A DNA stretch of 64,000 nucleotides, taken from the NCBI RefSeq assembly GCF_000002995.4, contig NW_025062475.1:12990687-13054686 (forward strand), written 5' to 3'. This DNA is from Brugia malayi (Eukaryota; Nematoda; Chromadorea; Rhabditida; Onchocercidae). The notes under the pieces are model-generated. The model did not search any database and was not told where the DNA came from. It saw nothing but the letters and a program-made list of their open reading frames with translations. Each line of letters opens with the position of its first letter. Positions within the stretch are counted from its first letter, which is position 1. Below are positions 22,568 to 34,800 of the stretch, one piece after another. The translations under genes and the position numbers were made by a program.

Positions 22568-25530
22568 ACAGAGAGAGAGGGACAGAGAGAGAGATTATCT
22601 GGCATTTTAAAGAAGACATTTCTATCCTCTATTTTCAGCTTATTATATATTACTCATTGCAATTTTTACCTTCTTTATTATTCTATTTAATTTGCCAACA
22701 AAATCTCTTAATTTTCCTTTTTATTCCTTTTTAGTTAATTCACAAATTAATCAACTAAATATTTTTCAAATACTAAAATTATATTTTAAGTAATATATTT
22801 AAAAAAAAAAAATTCATATATCAATTTAATGATTCTTTGCTATTTCATATCAGATACTAAATTATATTCAAATAATTTATTTTTTTTTTAAAAAAAAAAG
22901 AAAATCATATATCATTTTAATGATTCTTTTTTATATTTCCTAAATTAATAATTAAACAGTGTGAAATTCTTCCTGAAATGATGTTTTTTAGTTTGTTTGA
23001 AAATGCTATCACATATTGAATTCAGTAATAATGCTAAAGTAAAATCAACTATTCGGCTTGCTACGTTACTATTAGTATTTTTTTTTTCTTTTGCTAATAT
23101 TAAAAAGATTTTTAGTCGTATTTTCCATTAATAAAATGATTTTTGCGATAAGAAATTTCTCATTGTGATAAATTAAAATTTTTCATTTATTCGTTCAATT
23201 GTTAATTTGCTTCTTTCCGCATATAACAACTAATATTGTTGTTTAATTTTTGAAAAAAAAAATAAAAAATTTGATATTCTTTAAAATTTTAAATCTGTCA
23301 AAAAAAAAAAAAAAATTTAAATCTGTCAAAATTATCTTTGTGACAATTTGTTATTTCCCCTTCTTATGTCATCTCTCTCTTTTTTCATATGACAAGAAGA
23401 GACGATAAAGTAATTTTAAAAGGAAAAATGCAAACAAAAATATGAAACATGTTTTACTAACTTTGGCCAATAGTCATAAAAAAAATTTGACAATTCTTTA
23501 AAATCTTTTCCTTTTTTTTTTTTTTTTTTTTAACCTATTACAATCGACAAAATTACTCCTTAAATCATTAATCTGAAAAGTGAATAATAATACTGAATTT
23601 ATTGGCATATTGAATTTGAAATATCACAAAAATTGACCAATTTTAAGAATGAAAATGAAAACTTTTATTTGAAAAATACATTTTTAATTGGTCAAATCAA
23701 AGGAGCAATTTATTAATGAAAAATTTTTACTTTTTATTAAATTAACAATGCTTTAAAATTACTGAAAATTCACTGAAATAATGCTTTATTTGATAAGCAC
23801 TGCTAATATCTCAATTTGTCTCTATTCATTTTTCAAAAATAAATAAATAAATAAACTCAAAAAAGAAAATAAATAAACAATAAATAAATAAATAAATATC
23901 ATATCATATGCAAAGCAGAAATTTTCTTTTCATACAAATACCATTTTTATTTTATTTTAATTTATGAAATCAGTAAAATCACATACTAAAATGTCATATA
24001 AAGTGCAAAAACTGTTTGATTAGCTGTTTTGGAAATTCATTGCAAATTAATATAATAGGAATTAGTGTAATTATTGTTCGAAAATTTCCAAACATATAAA
24101 TATTAAAATACAAAAAGCTATCATTAAAATATTTCGGATAGAAATTTAAATTTAAATTTAATTGTTTAAATTTAATGCACAATCAATGCATAAACAAACA
24201 ACTAAGCATTTAAGATTTTTGATAATATATCAATATGAGCAATTTTAATTAATACATTATAATTTCGAATTGATTTGAATAGGAAATGCTTCATTTGATA
24301 ACAATGTCTTATCAGTTGATCGTGTATCCTGTTTGTTATACTTATCATTTTTATCACTAATGAAGTAATCATTCATAGTAATATTTAAATACAATAGAAT
24401 TTATAATAATTTAGTTAACGACCGGTTTTTTTTTTCGTTTTTGTGAATAAATAATAGCGTATTAACGTAAACATAAGCGCAAAAATAATTGTTCGCAATA
24501 TGAACTTAATAAAGATGATAAAATCTCGATGTAACGATGTTGTTTACATATGATAGTTATTATCGTCAAATAATACTCTCTTCATTTTCAATTTCCCTTT
24601 CTAACTCTTCGATATCTAAATAATTGGTCTGTGTAAATAAACTTCGCCAAAATTAAACTGAGCTAATGGAAAAGGGAAAAAGGTGCAAATTTGAATTTGT
24701 AAACTATAACAGATTACAAAAGTAGCATTTCCATCATTTCTTTCATTCTACGGTACTTCCAATCACTTTTATTACCACTTGCCATTACCGCCCCGTACTG
24801 CACCGTTAAATTTTCATTTTTATTATTTGTCACTGTCCTGCATTTTAATAATCATTGCAATACTCTAACAATTCGTATATTTACTCATTCATTTGCTATT
24901 ATCCCTCCTAACTTTTCATTCTTTTCATTTCAAAATTTCAATTCAACCAATTCAGAAAAAAAGTATTTCTAATTTAAATTTTCTGAATTTCATTCATTGA
25001 ATAATTGTAATCGTTAGAATAATATTATTAGAATAATATGCAAATGAGTTGTTTATCTTCTTATTACCATGTAATTAACATATTGTAAATAATTCTATTT
25101 ATAGGTATGAAAAAGATATCAGAATTTTTTGCTTGGCTTATGTGTTTCGTTGCCATTGTTTCGTTATCAATAAAAGATAATTGAATTCTCAATTTATCAA
25201 AAATTAAACTCAAAAGAATATTTTCATTATTTGACTGATATTTTAATTTATTTCTAGCTAGAATTCATTTTAAATTAGCTATCACATTCAAATTTTCCAA
25301 ATTTCGACCAATCCATTTATCACATTATCACTTTTGTTATCATTCCAATGTTTCATTGTATTAAATGACAAAATTATGAGAAACTTGTTTACATGAAATG
25401 CATTTAGGTAGCAATTTCTGGTAATGACATGTGCGCATGTCATTATTATGTGATCGCTCTGTAATTTTGCCATCTTTAAATCATTTATCTTCCAATTAGG
25501 TTAATTACATAAAGGAAGAATTGCTAAATA
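18563..25530. other. Gene-free region with simple repeats
   Basis: About 7 kb of AT-rich DNA, possibly the distal 5' flank of the rhotekin-like gene. It contains two 84-bp-spaced copies of a segment centred on CCGGAACATTTACAGCG (19364 and 19448), a 24-bp unit repeated about three times near 21617-21682, a GA tract at 22535-22593, AAAT repeats around 23840-23897 and many poly(A)/(T) runs. No exon or RNA gene recognised. Confidence 0.5.
22535..22593 (+). repeat. (GA)n microsatellite
   Basis: GAGAGAGAGAGAGAGAGAGG with interrupting GGGAGGGACAG blocks. On the minus strand it generates a Leu/Ser-only open frame, which is not coding. Confidence 0.9.
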
Positions 25531-26208
25531 AATGTAAATTTTTCATAATTTTAAATACAAATGCTTTTATATTATAGTAAATGTAATAATTTTTCACATT
25601 ATATAATGAAGCGCTTTTGGTCATATCGTCGAATTAATTATTTCAATGTAAATTTTTCATAATTTTAAATACAAATGCTTTTATATTATAGTAAATGTAA
25701 TAATTTTTCACATTATATAATGAAGCGCTTTTGGTCATATCGTCGAATTAATTATTTCAATGTAAATTTTTCATAATTTTAAATACAAATGCTTTTATAT
25801 TATAGTAAATGTAATAATTTTTCACATTATATAATGAAGCGCTTTTGGTCATATCGTCGAATTAATTATTTCAATGTAAATTTTTCATAATTTTAAATAC
25901 AAATGCTTTTATATTATAGTAAATGTAATAATTTTTCACATTATATAATGAAGCGCTTTTGGTCATATCGTCGAATTAATTATTTCAATGTAAATTTTTC
26001 ATAATTTTAAATACAAATGCTTTTATATTATAGTAAATGTAATAATTTTTCACATTATATAATGAAGCGCTTTTGGTCATATCGTCGAATTAATTATTTC
26101 AATGTAAATTTTTCATAATTTTAAATACAAATGCTTTTATATTATAGTAAATGTAATAATTTTTCACATTATATAATAAAGCGCTTTTGGCTGTGTCGTC
26201 GAATTAAT
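25531..26208 (+). repeat. 114-bp tandem array, six copies
   Basis: Repeat starts (AATGTAAATTTTTCATAA) fall at 25531, 25645, 25759, 25873, 25987 and 26101, an exact 114-bp period. The first five units look identical by eye. The last diverges at its end (AATAAAGCGCTTTTGGCTGTG in place of AATGAAGCGCTTTTGGTCATA). Each unit holds AGCGCTTTTGG next to ATCGTCGAATTAATTA. It has no coding potential. Confidence 0.95.
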
Positions 26209-27419
26209 TGTTGTCAAATCAACATATTTCATTGTTCGATTTTGCAAACATAGTAAATATAATTTGAAGTGTGCAAGGATGAATGAAAAATTATAATATC
26301 CAAATAATATGTATTTACATAGATTATAATAAAGATTCACTCATTTTTCACTGGATTTTATAATTGAATTAGGATTATATAATTGAAAATGATTTGAAAT
26401 TAAATTGTAAAAAATATTATTTTTGGTGATCATTTTGCCATAAAAAATAATTACAAATCTTTTTATCATTTCTAAACCTAACTTCCAATTTGTTATATCT
26501 TTCATTATAATCATTCCTGATCACTGTAAGCATATTATTTTTTATTTTATTTTTAAATTTTTATTGTCTTATTAGTTGCTAATGAAATAATTAAAATTAG
26601 TTACTATGTTCGCTGCTATTCAATTATTCAAATACACACAGTGTTTTTAATCTTAAATAAAAATTAAAGTATTTTTGCAAAAATGATCAATTATCACAAT
26701 CTTTTATCAACTAGATTTAATAAATTTAAATTAAATCTGTAAATCTGAACTATTTTGAGTTGTTTTTAAGTTCAAATTCATTTTTGCCTTATTTGTACGA
26801 TTTTTCGTGCGTCATTGTCACAGCTTTGTACGATTTTTCGTGCGTCATTGTCACAGCTTAGCTTCTATTTGCAAAATAATTTATTCTTGTTGCTTCAACT
26901 TGAAAAAAAAAAAACAAAATCCTCAAATATATCAGTGTTTACTGCAACTCTAATCGTTTGTATTTTCATTTTCTGTGACAAAAAAAAAAAAAAATTGTCA
27001 AAGTGGCCACTCATTACTCATCTAATTGGTCACTCTTTACAAAAGCGCAGAAGGTAGAAGCGCAGATGGCAATTATTCACTACAAAAATACATTAAGGTC
27101 AAATGGAATAATGAACAAACAATGTTAGAAAGCTTTGATTGTTAGTAGTAGCAATCTAATGTCACCGTTCAACATTGTTTGCAAAGGCATGTGATATTTG
27201 CGCCATTCATATTCACAAAAAAAAAAATTCAAATCTACTACTACTTTCATATGTCTGCTGTATATCTATCATTCCGGATGGTTGACTGACATATCTGTCA
27301 TTCCGGATGGCTGGTTGACAGACAGGGAACTATTCTTGACTTCTTGTCCTCAGCTTAACAAACAGCGCAGTATGTCGAGTTGGGTCATAAATTATGCTAT
27401 TCCCTTATCTGTTGTGTGT

Positions 27420-27500
27420 GTGCGTGTGTTTGTGTCCGTCGACCCGTCCGTCCGTTCTTCCGTCCGTCCGTCCGTCTTTGTGTGTCCGTTTTTGTACGTT
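27420..27500 (+). repeat. GT/TCCG simple-sequence array
   Basis: A GTGTGTGTGCGTGTGTTTGTG stretch passes into repeated TCCG/TCCGTCCG tetramers (27442-27475), then GTGTGTCCG. It keeps an open frame (27198-27671) only because tetramers lack stops, so I do not treat it as coding. Confidence 0.75.
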
Positions 27501-27807
27501 GTCTGTTTATATGTGTATGAATGTCACAAAACAAAACGTTTTGTTTTGAACCACAATCATTTTGTAGAGATTTTCCAATGTTTCCTGTTCATCGTACTTT
27601 ACTGCCGGAGGGGTGGAATAGATCCATTCTTTCTCTTTGTTTACATATATCAATTAGTAAACAATAGTTGACAAAAAAAAAAGGTCAAGGAAGAGAGAAA
27701 TATTAGCTGAAAGTTAGTCAAATTGTTTGAAATATATTTAGTTTATTTCAAAGCAATTTCAAAATTTGAATTAAAGTTTAATTTTTGTTCTTTTTTCTTT
27801 TACGCGA

Positions 27808-28133
27808 TAGCTATTCAAATCAGATTCATTGGCTTACTCTAGCATAAGTGAGGATCGATATTTGGAGAAACGGTTTGACCTCTGTATAACCTATGACCTT
27901 CACCTGTTTACCCTCTTTTCTCCCCAATTTATATTGTTTTTGACACTGTCCATTTCAGTAGCAATTTATTCAAATAAGATTTACTGGCTTACCTAGCATA
28001 TAAATGTAAGTGAATAAGCTTGAATCGATATTTGGAAAAATGGTTTGACCTCTCTATAACCTATGACCTTCCCTGTTTGTCCTCTTTTTTCCCCAATTAA
28101 TATTGTTTTTGACACTGTCCATTTCAATAGCAA
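27808..28133 (+). repeat. Direct duplication of about 150-175 bp
   Basis: Two adjacent copies, about 27808-27958 and 27959-28126, share GGTTTGACCTCT, ATAACCTATGACCTT and TTTTTGACACTGTCCATTTC in the same order, with scattered substitutions and small indels. A third start (TAGCAATTTA) follows at 28127. Function unknown. Confidence 0.8.
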
Positions 28134-30728
28134 TTTATTTTACTAAAAAGGATGTATATATTTAGTTAGTTTATTGTAATGGAATACATTGTGATAACCG
28201 GAATAATAACCGGAAGGAAAATTGTCTGCTCATTAAATTTTCCAATTATTGTTTTTATTTTTTTTCACTCTTTAAAATATTCTCATTTTTAACTTTCACA
28301 TTCACTATTTCTTGTTTATTTCTAAACTTTCGCTTAATTTCGCAAACATTTTCAATTATCATAGATTTAGGTCTTACAAAATTCTGCAAATTATATATTA
28401 TTTTAAAACTTTCTAAACATTCAATTGAAAATTTACACTCCTAGAAAAAACTAAAAATTCGTGTTTTTTTTTTTTTTTTTCGCACTAACAGATGGAAACA
28501 ATGTTAAAATTTTATTGCGCTCTTTTTATTATGTTCCCATTATTACCAATAATTGAAGTTGGCTTCAATAAATTTCATAAAATCGGTTTAAAATTTGTTG
28601 AAAAATTTCCTGTGATATTTACAACATAAAATTTTAAAGTTTTTCGTTTTTTAATTTTTAAATGTCATTTTTCTTTTATCTAATTTTTGCACAATTCTGT
28701 GTTGCAACAAATTGAATCGATTTTTTTTAAAAAAAAAAAAAAGAAAAAATAGAAAATTTTTTGGACAATACCAATTGCTCAATTAGCAGATTAATTAAAT
28801 AGAATTTTATTAAAATTTGTTTTGATAATTTTTTTTTTTGTTTTTTGATGAAACGACGGATGAATTTTTCTTTAATTATAATAATATTTTATAGGATTAT
28901 TCACAATAAACAATAATTATTTGATGTAATAACAAGAATAAGGCTCTGATTAACTGCTATCAGCTTGTGACATTACCGCCATTCAACATTAAAATCTATC
29001 ATTTACTTTCATTAAATATTTATTAAACTGGCACAACTGAATTCTTTTCCCACATTTTTTTTTTTTTTTTTTTGTTTAAAATTTTCTAATTTTCTTCGCG
29101 TTTTTTCTCCTTTTTTTTTTTTTTTTTTTTAAATAAAGCAAAATTTTAGTTTATGAGTCAGCCATCTCTCAAATTCTTTAATTCTCTCAACAAAATTATC
29201 TTCTCTCTAATACTAATTTTATATCTTTATTTATCAAAACTAATGTTTACTTCTACTACTTTTAGTAAATAGATGAAATACAATAATTCTTTCTTTCTAT
29301 TTGATAAGAATTGATAAAAGCTAAATATGTTATCATTTCAGGAAGTAAACGGAATGATATTGTAAAGTTCTTTTCATTTTAAAAGGAAAATTCATTAAAT
29401 TCATTTACCAAATACCATAATGTACACAATTGAAAAACTTTTTTTCTATTTATTTTGTTTATTTTTTTTTTTATTATTTATTGAGCAAAAAAAAAAAAAA
29501 AAAAGAAAAGAAAGAAAAGTGTAAATGAAATAATATCTGTTTTTTTGCTTTCGCATTCGTACTTAAATTAAGATTTGATAAAAGACGAGGAGAGGTAAAA
29601 TTTTAGCATTCCTGTGAAATTTTACAAAAAATATTTCAATATGTTTTTTTTATTTTTGTTCACTTATTACTTTTTTTAAATTACTTTTCATCTTTTTTGT
29701 TCCTTTATGACAGTAAAAAATACAATGTTTTATTGAAAAAAATATTAAATCAAATATTTTAGTTAGAAATTTTTTTTGCAATTTAAATATTTGTACAATT
29801 ATTTATTGCTAGTTCATATTTTATTTTATTTTTTTGTATTTTGTATTTTTTTTTTAAATTTTTAAACAATTTTGGTTATGAAATTAGCCTTAGCTATAAA
29901 ATATCTTTTTTTTTTTTTTTTTTTTTTTAATTTAACTAATTCAATTTAAATATTTTTATATATTTGTTTACAATTGTTGCACTTATATCGCTTATAGCTT
30001 ACAGCTTTACATATAACAAATTTTCTGATAGAATTTATAAAATATTTTTTATTTTGTAACTGTTTCATATTTATTTCTCATAAACCAAAGAACTCGTTCA
30101 AATTCTTTGTTTATGAGAAATGAATTTTTAACTGGTTTTGTTTTTCTTTTTTTTTGTTGTTGTTGTTGTTGTTAACAATTTGTTTGGTTCCATTTAACAT
30201 TTGGATTAAGTTTCATTTTTAATAAGTTCAAATCTCTTTAAATTTAAATTATAAAATTGAAACAAGTCGTATTAAATTTTATATTGTAAAATGAAACAAT
30301 CTTATTAAAATTCTAGCTTATAAAAATTGCTTATAGTGAATTGCTATATCTTTGATATTTCAATTAATCAACTTTTTTACAAACTTTTTGCAAATATTTG
30401 ACTTTTGATTTATTTAAAATTTATAAATTCAAAATTTTTAAAATAAAAAAATTGCAAATATAAAATGTTACTAAATTTTTTTTTTTGCTAAAATTGTCAT
30501 TAAAGTTTGATTAATTGTGAAAAAAAGAAAAAATAAAAAAAAAAAAAAGACAAAACTTTGTTCAATGATAAAAGTAAATATTCTTTAATGTTTGATTTGA
30601 ATTTGAATGAGTCGAGTTATTGTGTTGATGTACTTTTTAATGATTTCTTAGTTTGAACGAATAAAATCGGTCATTTCTTTTTTTTTTTTGCAATATACTT
30701 TTTTTCGCTTAAAGAAGGTCAATAAAGG

Positions 30729-30766
<38 letters not shown>

Positions 30767-30772
30767 AAGAAA
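30729..30772 (+). repeat. (GA)n microsatellite
   Basis: A run of GAGAGA about 32 bases long followed by GAAAGAAAGAAAG. The Arg-Glu open frame through it (30688-30897) is an artefact of the repeat. Confidence 0.9.
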
Positions 30773-31873
30773 GTTTACCAAAACCATCGGATAAGTATTT
30801 ATCAACAAATAGAGACATCAAATGTGAATTTCATTTTAAAATTTGCTGCAAAATTACTTCAATAATTTATTTGTCACAATTTCTATTTCATTTCTAATTT
30901 GACAATAGTAATTTATAATATTAATTTAATAACAGAAATAACATTGATTGTAATTGAAATTATTATTCTTATAATATTATTCATGCAAATCTTTCTTTTT
31001 CTATTGATATTCTTTTATCTTCAATCATTATTTTAACTAATTTATCAGCAAAATTTATCTATATTTATCGGAAAAATCAAACGGAAATTTTGATTTATTT
31101 CTAATCAACTAATCAAAAAAGTAAATCGGCAAATCTTCATCGTTTCTAATTTAAACGTATCATACTGATAGATCAAAATTGAAATACTACCTGTATGTTA
31201 CTAATTTGATTAAATCTTGAATTACATTTATGGAATAAGGGAAAATTTCTATCTTTAAATTAGTCTTTTTTTTTAGAAAAAAAAAAAAAAAAACTTTTTT
31301 AATTTACCACTATTTGCATTCTTTTTCTTATTTTAAAAACTTTGTTTACGAATGGAAATTAGCGCAATGTTCTAATAAGCATCTTGTAAAGCACATATTT
31401 ATTAATTTAACTTCCAAAAATTGCTTTTTTTTTTTTTTTTTTTAATTTATGTACGAATATCTTTTCAATTTATCTCTCAATTTATAAACAGATAATGTTA
31501 CAAAATTATTAAATATTTATTTACTTCAAATAAACAAATTTTTTGAAAAAAAAAAAAAAAGAATTTCACTCAATAAATGTTGATTTGATATAAACGTTCC
31601 TAGGTTCTCTTCTGTGTTTAAATTTAAAATTTATCAAATAGAGAAATTCATTTCAAATTTATTTGATCATATTTCAGAAAAAGTTTGTTTTTTTTTTTTT
31701 TCAGCATTGGATCATATTCATAAATTATTCTACGCTTTTTGCAATTATTTTATTTAAATGAACAATTTGAAAATTTTTTAGAAATTCTATTTATAGGTAT
31801 AAAGATGTGAAATTAGTTATCCAGAAAATGGTATAATTGTATGCAAATTTTTTTTTTTTGCTAAAACGATAAT

Positions 31874-34800
31874 ATGGCAAATGCAAATGCATGTGATGGT
31901 ACCATATCCATTCTTGTCGGCGAGTCACAGTCAGGCGCAAATGTATTATCTACCAAATTAGCGCATCAAAAAGTCTTTACCGCAAAGTATCTTTTCATTG
32001 TCATATTTTTATTTCCAAATTTTTGATGTTTAATTTCCAATCTGAATTCATCTGTGCAGTCTTTATATCATAGTTAGATATTTAAATTAAGCTATTTGCA
32101 AAAAAAAAAAAAAAGAAATTAGCTACTGGAAATTCAAACTTATTCTCATTAATTAACTTTAAAATATCTACAAATTCTTGTTTATTAATTAAACTTAAAG
32201 TTTTTTTTTTTTTTTTTATTTCTTACTAAAAATAAAATTTGTGGAAATTTTTAGGAAATAAAATTTATAGGGCAATTCGAGAGAGAGAAGTACAACGTAT
32301 GTCAACCTTGTCAAATAGTCCAAGCAGAGCTCGAATTGGTATATCTCATTTATCGGTACCATTAGCGTGGAATAGCGATGAACACTTCGGAACACGTGGA
32401 GGTATATGCGTGTTTTTTCACGTATTTTTTTTTCTAGAATAATGCAAACTAATTTTTTAAACGTAAACTTGAAATGTTTTAAACGTAAACTTGAAAACAT
32501 TAAATAACTTCTAGCTATTCATGCTAAAAAGTATGCTTAAAAATTTGGTAACTTTGAAAAAAAAAATCAAAGTTTCATATATTTGTAAGTTAATACTTTC
32601 TAATTCGGTGTAATATGAAATTTCATTTTTCATTTTTTTTTTTTTTTGAAATTATATTAATTTTTTTGTTTTGTTTTAATTTATCTATCCGTTTATTTGA
32701 ATTTCTCCCAAATTTTTATCATCAATAATATTACTAAATAAAATTTTTATTTTCCTTTTTCACTTTACCACTGCTATCAAATTTGATTTAAAATTAATTC
32801 ATTCGAATATTTCTTCTTTTCTTTTTTTTTTTTTAAATTAATTAAAATTTTCATTTAACAAAATTTTTCTTTTTTCCAGAAGGAAAAGTATATTCAATGT
32901 TTGTATCACTTCAAGCAACTAACAATGTTAATGACAGTCGCATTGTGACAGCCGTTGATCGTACCTGTACAGATGTGGCATTTACCGATTCATTCGTTTT
33001 GTTTGTTACATTAATTTGAAATTACATTAAAAAAAAAAAAAAAAAAAAAAACGAAATTTTGTTTTTCTAAAATTTCTCCTTGAAATTTTATTTTTCATAT
33101 GAAAAGATAGAAAGATAATTTTCAGGTAGTATCTAAATGTTTTTACTACAATTTTAATTTGATTTTGTTTTGTTTTGTTTTGTTTTTTCGAGAATAGTGA
33201 AGTTAGAAAGAATTTAATGAATTTGTTATTTGCTAAAGAATAATTAAAAAATTTTGCAAAATATACAAATTTTATTTGATTTTGATATAATGTTGAAATA
33301 AAAATTCATTTGAAAATTTTAGTGAAAATCAACCGGTAGATTTTGAAATTGAAATTCAACTTTATGCATCACGAACTGATGGTGGTGATAGCAATCAATC
33401 ATTAAAGCAGAAATTAACTCGTTCATTTGGACGACGATTTGGCGCTAATTATGTTAGTTATTTCAATCATTTTGATTTGATTTTTTTTTTTTAAATTTAA
33501 AAAAAATAAAATTTACAAAGATAAATTGTTTACATAATTAATGAAATTTAGAAGACAAATTTGTTGAATGATGATACGATACCATTTGATTCATTAATGA
33601 ACGGTGAAAATGGTAGCAATGGTAGCAATGGTAGCAGTCAAGATAGCTCAAACAATAAATGTTTTCATCTGTTAGGTCGAACAACATTAACTTTAAGTGA
33701 TGCGAAACCAAAAGTTGGAATTTATGATCTTCATTTGTCACCAAATGGTACTCATTTGAAGTTCATTTGATAAATTAAAAAAATATATATTTATTGAAAT
33801 TTTTCTTTTTTTCCAAATGTTCCCTTTTTGTCTGATTGATCAATTAATTGATTAATTGTTTCGAATTTAAAATTTCAACAATAGCTTAGTTTCAAAAACT
33901 TATCTTAAATAAATAAATAATTATAAATATATTTATCAATTCTTACATATTTTTCATTCTTAAGAAAAATTGAAAATTTTTTATAAAATCTTTTAAAATA
34001 TTACTGTGAATCATTAATACTTATTATTATTATTGTGAATTATTAATACTTATTATTATTATTATTATTGTGAATTATAAATAGTTATTATTATTGTTAT
34101 TGTGAATTATTAATAGTTATTATTATTATTATTTGAATTATTAATAGTTATCAAGTGATAAATACTAATATTATGACATAGAATTTAGTGCAAAAAAAAA
34201 GGAAAAAGAAAAGACAACCAAAAGTAATGTTTTAAAAACAAAAAAAACAAAATAATAATAATAATTTTAAAAATTCAATGCTAATACTTTGTATAAAGTA
34301 AAAATTGTCATTATTAATTTGTTATTAATTTGAGAAATAATTGAACAAAAATGTTTGTTTTCTATTTGATATACCGCATTTTTTAACAATTTCTCATTAT
34401 TTGACTATATTTTCAAGCATAAAATATTACAGGTAATTGTGAAAAAAGTAAGATTTGATTTTTGAATAATAAAAAATTTTTATTTGCATAAATTATTTGG
34501 ATGAAATATTCAAAATTTTATTTCAAACATTTTTTTTTTTTTTATACTTAATTTTATGTAAATAAAACTAAGTACTAATATTTTGCATTATAGCAGCTAA
34601 TTATGGCCCACCATTATATGGCAATATTCGATGCCGAATTGTCGCTCAACCAAATTCAGTTGCAATGCCTCTATCAGATGGTATTTTAACAATTAAACCC
34701 ATTGGTTATGATTGTTTGTATCAGAATATGCGTTGTAGATTACAGGTTTGTGTTATGAGAATAATTAGTTTATAAGTTTAATTAATTAGTTTATGAGTTT

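Larger units (their letters stand above)
26209..31873. other. Gene-free region upstream of the rhotekin-like gene
   Basis: Contains a 33-bp unit repeated twice (26792-26858, TTTGTACGATTTTTCGTGCG core), a less AT-rich patch with a TCCG-type array (27240-27500), a roughly 150-bp direct duplication (27808-28133), GA repeats at 30729-30766 and many homopolymers. Any further 5' exons of the rhotekin-like gene, such as those for a complete HR1 domain, would have to lie here, but I could not identify one. Confidence 0.45.

Noticed and set aside
25531..26208. Possible CRISPR array
   Set aside because: Units are contiguous 114-bp tandem copies without variable spacers, in a eukaryotic genome.
27198..27671. 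157-codon open frame
   Set aside because: Most of it runs through GT and TCCG simple repeats that lack stops. There is no domain pattern or splice context, and composition changes with the repeat.
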